In this document: positions 36,634 to 47,440 of the stretch, one piece after another
How the letters are laid out: every line of letters begins with the position of its first letter
How positions within the stretch are numbered: the first letter of the stretch is position 1
Origin: Symbiodinium natans
Taxonomy: Eukaryota > Sar > Dinophyceae > Suessiales > Symbiodiniaceae
Direction of reading: 5' to 3'
Length of the DNA: 64,000 nucleotides
Assembly: GCA_905221605.1 (NCBI GenBank)
Contig: CAJNDS010002658.1
Span: forward strand, 186,001-250,000
The notes under the pieces: generated by a model
What the model saw: the letters and a program-made list of their open reading frames with translations, nothing else
Told to the model about the DNA's origin: nothing
Databases searched by the model: none
Program-made: the position numbers and the translations under genes

Positions 36634-37041
36634 ATGATGCTGCCGGAAGACTGGATCATCGTGGAGGACAGCATCACCCCGGCGTATGATCTCATCGCAA
36701 TGCCGATTCAGACTCACCGTGGCCCGCTGTTACGCACGCCTGGTGGTACAAGATACGCAATGCCGGCCATGTCCACTTCAAGTCCAGATCACTTACCCGA
36801 CCAATGCGTTTCTACGCCCGAACTGCTCCATGCAGCGCTGGCAGGGGATGCGCGAAAAGAGATCATCTTTCACCTGGCTGGACTCCTACAGCAGCACAGC
36901 ATGGAACGGATCCTCGACCTTTTGCTTCTCAGCGCGGGCTCCCCATTGACTGACGCAGTTCGCCAAACTCTTCAGGATGCTGGGAGAGCGTACGAGAAGC
37001 ACTTGCTTTTGGTTTGCGAATGCCGCGATGACGCCATGTAA
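36634..37041 (+). CDS. Unidentified 135-residue ORF
   Basis: An ATG-ATG at 36634 opens a 135-codon frame after an AT-rich leader. The N-terminal third is Pro/Thr-rich (LPEDWIIVEDSITPAYDL); the rest is helical with LLHAALAGDARKEIIFHLAGLLQQHSMERILDLLLL. The composition is protein-like, but no domain is recognised. The same strand as the host gene array further right. Could be a single exon. Confidence 0.35.
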   Translation: MMLPEDWIIVEDSITPAYDLIAMPIQTHRGPLLRTPGGTRYAMPAMSTSSPDHLPDQCVSTPELLHAALAGDARKEIIFHLAGLLQQHSMERILDLLLLSAGSPLTDAVRQTLQDAGRAYEKHLLLVCECRDDAM

Positions 37042-38147
37042 CAGAAGCTGGCGACAGGCGGGATAGCGTGTGCGACTCGGAATGAGAAGCCTGCTAACGC
37101 TGCGGAATCCGGACTGGGGAGCACGCCGTGAACGGCTGCCGCGTCCGATAGTGCGCAAGACACACCAGGCTTCTCCAAGGATTAAAATCGTTCCAACGTC
37201 ATGTTGCTTCATGTCAGCACTTGCGAGACGGCCTTGCTTGATGATTACTTACTTATCTCATGTGTAATCAAGCAACATGATCGCATCTGCTTGCCGTGAC
37301 CTACGTTCAAGCGATCGTGCTGCGTTATTCATAAGCTTCTATTCGCGAGGCAAAATCTTCTTGCGACGTGCAACATCTGCCTGATGCCCGGCTACCTTGA
37401 AGAGCAGGCTCGGACTCTGCTTTCACTTAGGCTCGTGCTTGTTGTTGCTGCCGCAGTTGTGCTTGCTGTAAACATCTGTAGACCTGATATGATTTGCAAC
37501 TAACACTTTACTTCGTGCACCCATCAAGCTTGCGAGCCACGCCTGGATTCTAGAGAGACGAGATAACAGTGCTTGACTACATGACGTCGTCGACCGATCG
37601 TGTCCATTTTGGCTGCAAGACGATGAGTTCGTGACCCCTGTTTCCTTTTTCTATGGACTTGAGAGGGGGAGCACACGTGCAGAGCACATGTGCTCCATGT
37701 GTTCTTCGCGGGTGCTCTCCCTTTTTTTTTTTTTTTTGCTTTTTTTAGACACTACATATAAAGCCGAGCCCGAACAGCTGGAAGCAGGAAGATCGCGTGT
37801 CAATACCTGCCGAAGAGACTCCTAGTACTACTAGTACGACTAGTATTTTCATTCCAATCGCAGCCGGTCTCTCAGCTTAGCGTCAGGTACGTGGCAGCGC
37901 ATTGCACCGGTGCTTCAAGAGCACTAGAACCACATGGGCAAGTCCCGCTACGAATAGCTGCAAACTTGCGGCCTACTCAACTTGTCAAGAGAATGGTGCA
38001 CCAGTGCACCCTTCACTCGATCAAAAGAGTGCAAAATCAGATAAGTAGAAAGCGAAAATGTACAACATGAAAACAGGTCGTAGAGCTATCGACATCGCTA
38101 CAGCCATCTGTTATGGCATCTTGCATTCATCGTGGTGTTTCTCTGTA
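37042..38147. other. Non-coding; poly-T tract and a spliced-leader-like word
   Basis: At 37598-37619 the + strand reads TCGTGTCCATTTTGGCTGCAAG, close to the last 21 bases of the dinoflagellate spliced leader with one inserted G. A 17-base T tract lies near 37720-37740. ACTAGT words occur near 37822-37845. Confidence 0.4.
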
Positions 38148-38335
38148 CAAAGTGCAGTCCTGAGAACGGCAGTGGCCCCAGGAGGGCACACTGAGGACCA
38201 CGCGCAGCACCCTGTAGTCCTATGAACTGCAAGTGGCCCCAAGAGGGCGCACTGAGGACCACGTTCAGCACCCAGTAGTCCTGTGAACTGCAAGTGGCCC
38301 TTGGAGGGCACACTGGGGACCGTGTAGTTCAGTAC
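38148..38335. repeat. Tandem repeat, about 64 bp, three copies
   Basis: Three imperfect units beginning GTCCTGTGAACTGCAAGTGGCC or similar at about 38155, 38217 and 38278. Confidence 0.75.
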
Positions 38336-39277
38336 CCAAGAAGGTCTGGCCGCAGAGCATCGCCAGAACACAGCTTTCTCGCACTTACTAACTGTGACCC
38401 GGAAGGACGTAACGTCAAAACCCAGACCACATCTCGAAGCATACGTGGGGCCGGGGCCCAGTGCGGGCCATCCCATCCGAGGATAGGGTAGGTTGCCGCC
38501 GCCGGCATTCGGTCAGCATTCGGGACAAGGCAGCGATGATCTGCAGCTACACACTCCTCGGGTATCTGAATAAAACGAGAGGTACACAGGCACAAGGGCT
38601 GCGCGTGGCAATGTCGAATAGCTCTATTGCAAGCTGGCATAAAAGATCTCTTGACACATCGGTTCCACTTGTGAGTAGGTCCCTGCTTCCCATCTGTGAC
38701 CTGAACTCCGTTTAGCTTCGGCACCTGAAGTCGTCGCTGATAGGGAAGGGAGTTGCCTTCCCCAGCTCCAACGGAAAGAGCTGGAACCCTCGCACTGTGG
38801 GACACCTGACAATGTAGCAATATAAGTAGAGTCGTCAGTCGGCATCCCACCCCGGACTTGGGACCGGGCCGGCTATCTATAAGGAGGTGTGGCGCTATGC
38901 GCTCAATGGGGCGGCCTGACGGCGCGCGCCCAGGAGGAATGCGGGTGGCAGCCACGTCATGCTTGCGCCAGCTGCAGGAAAAGTTGCGCCAACTCCTAGC
39001 TGCTGGTAAACACGCACTTGCAACGGGGCTAGCTTCAGACTGACGCGTTGGCAAGCCAGGGGCAAAGGCTTTCAGTCGACCCATGCGCCCTTTGTTGGAG
39101 CCAACAGGCACCCAGCTGGCGAGCGTCAACAGTAGCGCTAGTGCGGCTCGCTGCACTATAGGACTGTGATCATCACGTTTCGGAGCCGGGCTCCGCCGCA
39201 AGGTTCGCTCCATGGCATAGATGCTACATCTCCACAACTATAAGTCCCGCTGCTGGGACACAGCTGAGCCGGAGTGC
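38336..39277. other. No supported gene
   Basis: A 302-codon minus ORF (38329-39237) is open but Arg/Ser/Pro-rich without a recognisable domain and extends into the tandem repeat, so I treat it as chance or a decayed repeat product. Confidence 0.35.
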
Positions 39278-39791
39278 TTAGTACTACTAGTACTACTAGT
39301 ACTACTAGTACTACTAGTACGACTAGTACTACTAGTACTACTAGTACTACTAGTACTACTAGTACAACAAGTACTACTAGTACTACTAGTACTACTAGTA
39401 CTACTAGTACTACTAGTACTACTAGTACTACCTACTAGTACTACTAGTACTACCTACTAGTACTACTAGTACTACTAGTACTACTAGTACTACCTACTAG
39501 TACTACTAGTACTACCTACTAGTACTACTAGTACTACCTACTAGTACTACTAGTACTACCTACTAGTACTACTAGTACTACCTACTAGTACTACTAGTAC
39601 TACTAGTACTACCTACTAGTACTACTAGTACTACCTACTAGTACTACTAGTACTACCTACTAGTACTACGTACTACCTACTAGTACTACTAGTACTACTA
39701 GTACTACTAGTACTACTAGTACTACTAGTACTACTAGTACTACTCGTACTACTAGTACTACTAGTACTACTAGTACTATTAGTACTATTAG

Positions 39792-39831
<40 letters not shown>

Positions 39832-39835
39832 GCTT
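39278..39835. repeat. TACTACTAG satellite with palindromic ACTAGT cores
   Basis: About 560 bases of 9-base units TACTACTAG, interrupted regularly by TACTACC (giving 22-24-base higher-order units between 39420 and 39680). Each junction is the palindrome ACTAGT. Confidence 0.9.
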
Positions 39836-40900
39836 CTTCTATTCGCTACAACAATAACGACGACGACTGCTCCTACCACTACCACAACGACCAGGTACAC
39901 TTTCGCTCACCAACGATGACCACAGCCCGTGATTTCTTCGTGATGTTTCTTGATGGCGGGTTGATCTCGGGCGGTCACCCTTTCAAAGTTCAATACAAAC
40001 TCAAAAACTCGAACTTTTCAAATGTGACCACCGGTTACGTCCGCCGTTTGTGTTTGATCTAAAACCGTTGCATGTGGGAACCCACGTTTGCCTCCAAATC
40101 CTTAACATGCTTTGACATGGGCAAAATTGTTCAGTTCGCCTGTCTGTCAATCCATTGCTTACAAATCCTGGATATACTTTTCAAGAACAAACTTAAGAAA
40201 CCAAGAACACACCAACATATACAAAATACATATGACGTATCTTATAATTTCCCAAAAGCTTCAAATAGAAACGGAAGAACATATTCCAGAAATAGAATTA
40301 AAATTTTTCGAATATTCCAGTATGCTTGATAGCACACATGTAAACATCTTTTTGTTTTAAAATGATCTGATCTGGCCTAGTGAGCTTCAGATGCTTTCAA
40401 AGAACGTCTTAGGAGCAAATACGCCCCCTGAAACGCTTTTCGGCATGGATGCAGAGTGCTTCACACCACATGCTTTCGCAAAGAAAAAAAGCCCCAGAGA
40501 GTTCTCACACGCTCATCTTCTTGGTCTTCCCTGGTAGTCGCAGTCATGAACTTGGTTACGGCGCCCGTACACGCCCCTGGGTTTTTTTGAGACTGACGCG
40601 TTTTTCATGAATACGCGCGAAACCCAAGCGGGAGCGCAATTTGAAGTAAAATTGTGCTTGAGGCAGGTGCGCGAAACACTAGAGGGTGAAGTAAACTTTG
40701 GGCCTAACAGTGTTTTCGCTCGGGTTCTGAACTGATTTTCGAAGAGGCTGCAGAACAAAACTTTGTTTTTAGAAAGAGTTTTGGAGGATGTATGGCTGAG
40801 TTTAAAGGATTTGGGATTTGAAGGCCGGGTCATGGGTTTTATGTTGAGGGTGTTTTTTGCTTGCAGGGTAACGCAGTAAAACCCAGTTTTTTGGGCATAA
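39836..40900. other. AT-rich non-coding stretch
   Basis: Only short ORFs; the part 40070-40370 is notably AT-rich. Nothing else recognised. Confidence 0.4.
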
Positions 40901-41162
40901 AGCGCTGTAAACACCAGTGTTTTGGGCATGGTCGCGAAAGGCATGGACGCTTGTGAGAGATTTTTTTGTTCCACTTTCTTTGTGCAGTATGTTCAAATGC
41001 TGTAAATACCAGTGTTTTTTGGCATAAAATGCTGTAAATACCAGTGTTTTGGGCATGGTCGCGAAAGGCATGGACGCTTGTGATAGATTTTCTTGTTCCA
41101 AATCCGTGTGCAGTATGTTGTACAAAGAGGCGAAAACGCTGTAAATACCAGTGTGTTGGGCA
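40901..41162. repeat. Imperfect tandem repeat around CTGTAAATACCAGTGTTTTGGGC
   Basis: The word CTGTAAATACCAGTGT (or CTGTAAACACCAGTGT) recurs at about 40908, 41000, 41031 and 41138, followed in two cases by GGCATGGTCGCGAAAGGCATGGACGCTTGTG. Confidence 0.7.
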
Positions 41163-41186
41163 GGACACAGTATGAATGAAGTTCTT

Positions 41187-41355
41187 ATCCCCCCCTCCAG
41201 CCCCCCCCCCCCAGCCCCCGCCAGCCCCCCCCAGCCCCCCCCGCCAAGCCCCCCCCCCAGCCCCCCCCCCCAGCCCCCCCCCCCAGCCCCCCCCCCCCCC
41301 CCCCCCAGCCCCCCCCCCCCCCCCACCCCCCCCCCACCCACCCCCCCCCCCCCCA
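41187..41355. repeat. Poly-C tract with AGCCCC units
   Basis: About 170 bases that are almost only C, broken by A or AG every 8-20 bases. Such a tract can form an i-motif on this strand and a G-quadruplex on the other. Confidence 0.9.
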
Positions 41356-42245
41356 CAAAATCCTTGAAACCTGCAAAAACGCAGGGGCGCGTAGAGGCGC
41401 CGCCACCATGAACTTGAGGCCCACTTTCAGTCTTGCATGCGACAGTTTCTTCAGACTTTGTCCATGCACTTGTACAGCTGTGTACGGGCAGGCTTCAACT
41501 TATGCTTGCCCAAGACAAATGTTCCACGAAGCCGAATGCGAGGCGCAGAAAAGAGAGCTGAAAACGAGAGCAGACGAGATTGGAAAGATGTAAGAAGAGG
41601 CCGAGAAACCAAGGCAGGTGTTGCAAAGGCAATTGGAAGCGTACAAGAAGACAAAGGCGAAATAGAAAAACGCGCGAAGAAGGCACGAAACTGCATACCC
41701 GTGGGCATTTGTCAAGGCCATTATGAGCTACTCTGCGAGCAGCAAACGTGTGGTTACCATTGTGCGGAGGGTCATGATGTCGTTGCAGCAGCCTATAATA
41801 GCCTGTGTGTTGCGCAGAGAAGCAAACGTGTTTTGCCGGGAATGCTTGTGTTCAAAGAGCCAAAAGTCCGCTGAGAAATGAAGTGTTGAGATTCGCGTCC
41901 GCGCGCTTCTTGCAATGTTTGGGGATGCATCTTTTGTAAGTTGAATGTGATGCTTTGCAGCATTCCTGAGTTTTCGCGTAAAGTTTGCGACAAAAACGTC
42001 ACTGTCAAGATGGTTTGTAAGAGAGCATGCCGCAAAGATCAAGGACATTTTCGTTCAAAGTGCTTGTACACCTCAATGGTCTTACAACGTACTGAGAAGG
42101 TTAACCAAAGGTTTTTTCCAGCATTTCCTGCTAGTCCCTGTTTGAACACGGATATGCATGCCAAGCTGAACGCATGTTGTGTGACCGACATGCTTGCATA
42201 CTGTTGCCACTGCGTGTCAGAAAGTTTTTGACCGGTCGAGTAGCC
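41356..42245. other. Unassigned; possible exons
   Basis: At 41530-41690 (+) a Lys/Glu/Arg-rich frame (EAQKRELKTRADEIGKM, then PRQVLQRQLEAYKK after a stop) looks coiled-coil-like. It may be part of an unidentified gene with introns. Nothing else is supported. Confidence 0.3.
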
Positions 42246-43581
42246 ATGGCAGAAGACGGACTGGTGCAGATCCTGGTGCGCCTTTTGATGCGCGTTTGAA
42301 TCTGCGGGCAAGTTTGTATGTTTAGCGGTCATTTCATGCTTGCAAGCAGGCACTCCTTGTGTTGGACACTGACGGTGGGCGTTTGGCCGTCAAGTACAAT
42401 TCATATGCGCGCAAGGACTCGTCCGTTCCAAGGGCTTAAGCAGTGCTTGGGTATTCCATTGTGGCATCTAACGTTGTACGAGTTTTCTTGGTAGTTTGAA
42501 GCAGAAAGGACCTCTGGCCGACCGTCAAGCAGCAAGTTGCCTTTGAGAAACGGGAGTTGCTCTCAGCTCTCTCGTGTAGCAATCCGTAGAAATTCTCACG
42601 TCCATGCGGTGTGAGGTCATCAACAAGCTGCCCAAACCATCTGCGACTCGAAGCGATGTGGACGTGGCAGTGATTGATGATTACACGGTGATATTTCAGG
42701 CACGCTGAACAGGTCGTCCAGTTGACACATTGAGCTTACAGCAGAGTTGGATGGTGCAGGCCTGCAATGACGTAGTTGTGGCCGCCGTAGCTGCATCTAG
42801 CGAGAACGAGCTTGTCATGCTGGAGCTTGTGAGAGGCTGAGTTTGGTTTGCGCCAGAATGTCAATTGGCACATCAGGTTGAAAATGTGAGTTCGTTTCAA
42901 CGTCACATGCTGCCTGAGGCGGAAGGCATGTACAATGCCCTCTCGAACGCGTGCCAAAGTCAAAGCTTTTTGCTTCGGCCTCGGCAGGTGAAGTGTTGGG
43001 GTGTTCCGGCGTGAGGCGTGAACTGTTAGCCGCTTTTCCAAAGGTCATCAGGGTTGACAAAGCAGCTCGTGCTGGATAGTCTTTCCGACGTTCTCTTCAT
43101 CCTGGATGAGGTCCTCAAAACGCTTGAGCAGAAGTTTGGGTGATGTTGTGGCGTATACATCACCTGCCAGGTCACCGACAACGGTGTCATAATGGAGACA
43201 GATGACGAGAAGATCTCGGCGCGAATCAAGATGATTGATGAGACGGAAGTTACTCAGAGTGCCCAGGTGCGGATCCGCAATGGCTGTATGATGTTGGAAC
43301 AGTCCGTGCAGTGCTGACAAGTCAGGTATGCTTGTTGTTTTCGAGCTTGCTTGTTTGTTGAAGAGTGCCCCCACGCCACAACAACAGCTTCCGAACGCAT
43401 AGCACGTCGTTGTCGATTGGACGTGCAGGCCGAACAGATGTTCCAAAAAGCGACTCAAAGCAGGTTGCTCAGGATGAGTTCGTTTTCGTATTGTATTCAA
43501 TGTATGCCTGCCTTAAACCTTCCGCTTTGCCCAGGTGCGAAGCAGAAACTGCTTGGATCGCTGATGGGCAGTCGGGGTTGA
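42246..43581 (+). CDS. COPZ: Coatomer subunit zeta (COPI), about nine small exons
   Basis: COPI zeta is a small subunit of the coat that carries vesicles from Golgi to ER. Exons seen in order: ATG at 42246 (MAEDGLVQI); about 42350-42397 (ALLVLDTDGGRLAVKY); about 42505-42573 (KDLWPTVKQQVAFEKREL); 42616-42699 (SDVDVAVIDDYTVIFQ); 42760-42828 (VVVAAVAASSENELVML); about 42920-42955; 43052-43110 (LDSLSDVLFILDE); 43171-43266 (VTDNGVIMETDDEKI); 43535-43581 (AKQKLLGSLMGSRG, stop). The match is to the whole family pattern: LDxDGxRLxxKYY, the KxQxAFEK block, SSENELxLM, LDE-x-x-DxGVIxExD and the final AKxxLxxSLM. At least one donor is GC (42700). Exact borders of the first, third and sixth exons are uncertain. 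The function is constitutive in the secretory pathway. Confidence 0.75.
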
Positions 43582-45457
43582 GGCCTCTCGGCATTGCTGC
43601 CAGACAGTGCGTCCGGCACTTCTTGCATTCGAAGGGCTTCCCTGTCCTCCGTATCGCGCCCTCTCGTTAGCTTGGCAGGAGTCCCATTCGCATGCAAAAA
43701 CTGACGAGTTTCAGCTTATCAATCTTGTTATTCGTGGTGTCATAGATGTGGAGTGGACATTCCTGCAACTTTGTGTATCACATGCCGCTCGTCCCTCTTT
43801 CAGGGAGATTGGCAATCGGCGTACTCTGCCGCTACGTGTCTTTGTGCGCGTCCCACATTGTCTCCATTGACAATAAAGACTACAAACAAAGCTCAGTCTC
43901 AGCTCGTCTGAGCTGGGTGTGCAGGGTGGTTAATGGGCGGTTCATTACGTTGTCAGATCTTGTTCTCTTTGTCATGGTTTTGCTGGTGCTGCGCATGTAT
44001 CCCCATACAGGACTCCGGACAGGGCGCGTGCGCTTGAAAAGTTTCGCTGTGAGATCTGCTCGTTAACCGCCACAGCTGGCAGCGGCTTGCATACACACTT
44101 TCGACTGCATGTAGCCGCAGGGCTCATCAGCCATGTTTGTTTGAGAAGCTTGCAGAATCTGGAAGAGCAGACAGAACTTTTCGCACGTGCACAACTAGGA
44201 GTATTGTGATGAGTAGGTAGGGTCCGTGGCGTGTGCTTGAACTGGCAGCGTCGGAAGTGAAGGCAAAGATGAGAAGGACATGTAAGGACGTCTGCTGGTT
44301 TCAAGAAGAGAGAGAACGGCGTCCATGTCGAGGTGCAACCGATGATTCCGGAGTTTATCGACCCGGACGAGGCTGTCGTGAGCGGATGGTGGGATCCCCG
44401 GCTTGGCGACTCCAATTTGTCGGAGGAACCTCTCTGACATGTTCTTGTGCTGCTCCTGCCGCACACATGTTGCGCTCCAGGTTCACCGACTACCAGAGCA
44501 CTTCTGAGGGAGGGGGAGGCCCACCATGCCAGACCGGCACTCCCACTTCTGACTTTTTGAAGCAGGTGAAGGGATGTCTTGGCTTGCTGCAGTTGCATCT
44601 CGACCGCACAGGCCTGCCTAGGGCATCCTGCTGAGAGTGGGAGATTCAGGACACTGTCACCTTGCCTGCCAGGTCCGAGAGGCTAGGTGTTGGGGCAAGT
44701 CCCCCGGCGAAGGCCTGGACGACTGCCTGCCAAGATCTGCCAAAAGATGTGAACAGACATGCTTGATTAGTGTGCAGGAGGAGCGGGCCAAAGAGTTGCA
44801 ACCACTGGGCAAAGCTGCTCGCAAAGCAATGAACAGAAGGCCGAGGTATAATGCCGTTCATGCTTCATATTGGACTGGCACATGCTGGCCTCTAATGCGG
44901 CATGCTGTGGGTGTGGGAAGCGCACGCAAGACGTGCAAACCTTGCGAGCGTGCGGTCAAAGTGTGTCTGAGTACAGATTGGCAGGCTCCGTCGTGAACAA
45001 GAGGAGGCGGAGTATGCGGCTGAAGGCTGCCAACTGAATCGAGTTGCGGTTGTAAGGAGCAATTGGTGAAGCATCTTGCCAGCTCGTGGGTTGAAAAGGA
45101 TCCAAGATTCTGACGCTCGGCTCCAGCACCTTCATCATGCAGACAGAAGGTGTTGCACCGTAGTTCTAGCATCCTCCCATCAACTCTTTAGCTTCTCTTT
45201 TAAGGTCAGTATCACCAGAAGTCTCAGACAACAGCAGCATTACTAATACGGCTCACTGTGCCACAGCCTCAACCAAAAAGCCAGCAACCGGTTTAGCGCA
45301 AACGGGGGGTTTGGTAGCAAGACGACCAAAGCGCTGCCATCAGTCCCGCAGCACTACTGCTCCTTGGCTTATCTTGATGACATCTGCAAGGGACCTTGCA
45401 GTTTGTCTGCAGTTCTCGCTAGGACTCCTCACTTCTTCGCCACACAGCCTTTTTGCC
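43582..45457 (+). other. Unidentified intron-containing gene candidate
   Basis: Several short + strand frames have coding character and lie between likely splice sites: about 44232-44280 (LELAASEVKAKM), 44320-44400 (HVEVQPMIPEFIDPDEAV and SGWWDPRLGD), 44665-44750 (PPAKAWTTACQDLPKDV) and 44775-44860 (QEERAKELQPLGKAARK). They suggest a gene between the coatomer and Rab genes in the same direction. I recognise no domain and cannot join the exons with confidence. Confidence 0.35.
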
Positions 45458-47440
45458 ATGCTTGAACAAGATGTGGACATCACCCTCAAGGCAGAGTGCA
45501 TGCCGCCCCACTAATTCTTTCAGATGACAGAAAGTTCTACCAGGTGATCGTCGTCGGAAATGGGCAGGTGGGCAAGACGTCCATGCGTGCGTCCCAGCAT
45601 GCGTCAGTGATCGTTGAAGTTGTCCATCCCGAGAAAGTTATGCAGGTTGATTGCCTACCCAAGGATCACCCGCTTTGCGAAGGGTATCTTCACCAACGAG
45701 TACAAGAAGACTATTGGCCCGACTCCGAGAGTCGTGAGAATCAGAGTTCGCCACGGGCCTCGCGAGCCTCTCCAATGTCGTGAGGTGTGGATTTCCTGGA
45801 AAAGAGGACGTTTTTGAAGGATGTGGGCGAGGAGGTGGGCACCAAGATCACACAAAGCATACTTGGCAAGCGATCGTTGGTGATCATCACATTGGGAACT
45901 GAGTGCTTTCGGTGATGTTCTGTGCCTGCCTCAAGGTGACGTACCTCTTGTGGGACACTGCTGGGCAGGAGGAGTATGATGCCATCACCAGGGCATACTA
46001 CAAGGCCTTGGAGCGTGAAAGCAGCCGGCACATGTCATATATAATCAGAAAGTCATCCCCATGTGCGCTGCAGGGCGCCGGTGCCTGCATATTGGCTTTT
46101 TCCACGACTGACCGAGACTCCTTTGATGCCATTGAGTCTTGGTACAAGAAGGCCCTTGCTCTGTTGTCCGTTGTCGTATGTGCCATATCTCTACTCCATT
46201 GATCACACATCACACAGAGTGGAACGATGGGGTGATTCGGAGGTCCATGATGAGTGCGGCAACCTCGTGATGGTGCTCGTGCAGAACAAGGTTCGTGTGA
46301 CTGCAGCCGATGCAGGATGCGGTAGCTGGCCGTACTGTAGCTGGTGCAAGTGTGAGATATTTCGTGGTGCGTGCTTTGGGGGATGTAGCTTTGGCAACTT
46401 GGCCCAGGTGGACCTCCTAGATGAAGCAGTGGTGGAAGCCAAAGAGGTTGAGACGCCGCTTGGGAAGCACACGTGAGCACATGTGGACACAACATGGAAA
46501 GGGAAGTGCAAAAAGAGGTAGAGGGGGATCTTGGCATGATGCAATGCATATGAAATGGAAGGCTGGCGAAGAAGCTGCGCCTCAAGCTCTACAGGAGACC
46601 ATGTTTTGATGGGGTGGCCCTGTAGAAGAAAGTAGCGGCGAATGGGATAAGGGCCCGTGGAAGAAAGTGCAGACACGTAATCAACAAAGCTGTTGCTTCT
46701 GCGAGCTGCTCGGCCCTGCTGGAGGGCACGGCCGGGATAGGGGGATGCTCCTAAGTTTTCCAGGGCCGTGCCGAAGAAGCGAGGCTCTCTCGGAAGGGAC
46801 ACGGAAGTTAAGTCAAAGCCAGGAAGTAAGTTGCACCGGAAGTTGCGCCGGAAGAGGTGCGGAAGACAGAGACTTTTGGAGAGGAAGTTGCTATTGCTCC
46901 ACCAAAAGGCCCAAGCTGGGGCCTTCGGAAAATGCCATCTAAGAGTGCAAAAAGACAATGAACTTGGCTCTGCCAACGTGTGCACTAACGCATGTGAGTT
47001 TTCCATCCAAGTTATGAAGCAGTTGAGATAGCATCAAAAGCTTTGTTGTACTTTATGGTGAAGCGCCCCCTCCATTTCTAGGACGTGCGTCAAAGATGAC
47101 CTGAACGTCAGCGAAGTTGTGGCCTCAACGAAGCGTCTGGCACGTCAGTGGCATTTCGCTACGTAGTACCGGAAGCTGCTTGAATCCGGTGCATGCTACA
47201 AGTTGTACAAGTACAATTCTGTGCTTGATGGCGCTTGATGGCGCTTGCTGCATGCTGCTGCCGTGGCAGACTTGTATTGCCCACAGGTTTTCAACCACCT
47301 GGGTAACGAGTTTGTAAAGAACGGGGGCGAGGCCCAATGCGCAGTTTGGAGTGTTCTCGATGCAGCATCGAGCCCAACGTAGCAGCAGTAAGCATGCAGT
47401 AAGCTCATGAAAACAGGGTGTTTCAGATGGTGACGTTTGA
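45458..47440 (+). CDS. RAB23: Rab23-like small GTPase, about eleven exons
   Basis: A Ras-superfamily GTPase of the Rab23 type, which acts in membrane and cilium/flagellum trafficking. Exons: 45458-45490 (MLEQDVDITLK); 45544-45584 (VIVVGNGQVGKTSM, the P-loop); 45664-45716 (RFAKGIFTNEYKKTIG, switch I); 45785-45834 (VDFLEKRTFLKDVGEE); 45936-46004 (VTYLLWDTAGQEEYDAITRAYYK, switch II); 46074-46150 (GAGACILAFSTTDRDSFDAI); about 46219-46290 (LVMVLVQNK, the guanine-binding NKxD start); 46408-46446 (VDLLDEAVVEAKE); 46563-46594 (LAKKLRLKLY); 47082-47115 (TCVKDDLNVSE); and from about 47418 (VF). The N-terminal MLEQD and the KGIFTxEYKKTIGVDFLE and VKxDLNVxEVF blocks are specific to Rab23. Donors are GC at 45491, 45585, 45717 and 46005, GA at 46595, and GT elsewhere. 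The tail after 47440 is unresolved. Confidence 0.85.

Noticed and set aside
41151-41411. Proline-rich ORF
   Set aside because: Translation of the poly-C tract.
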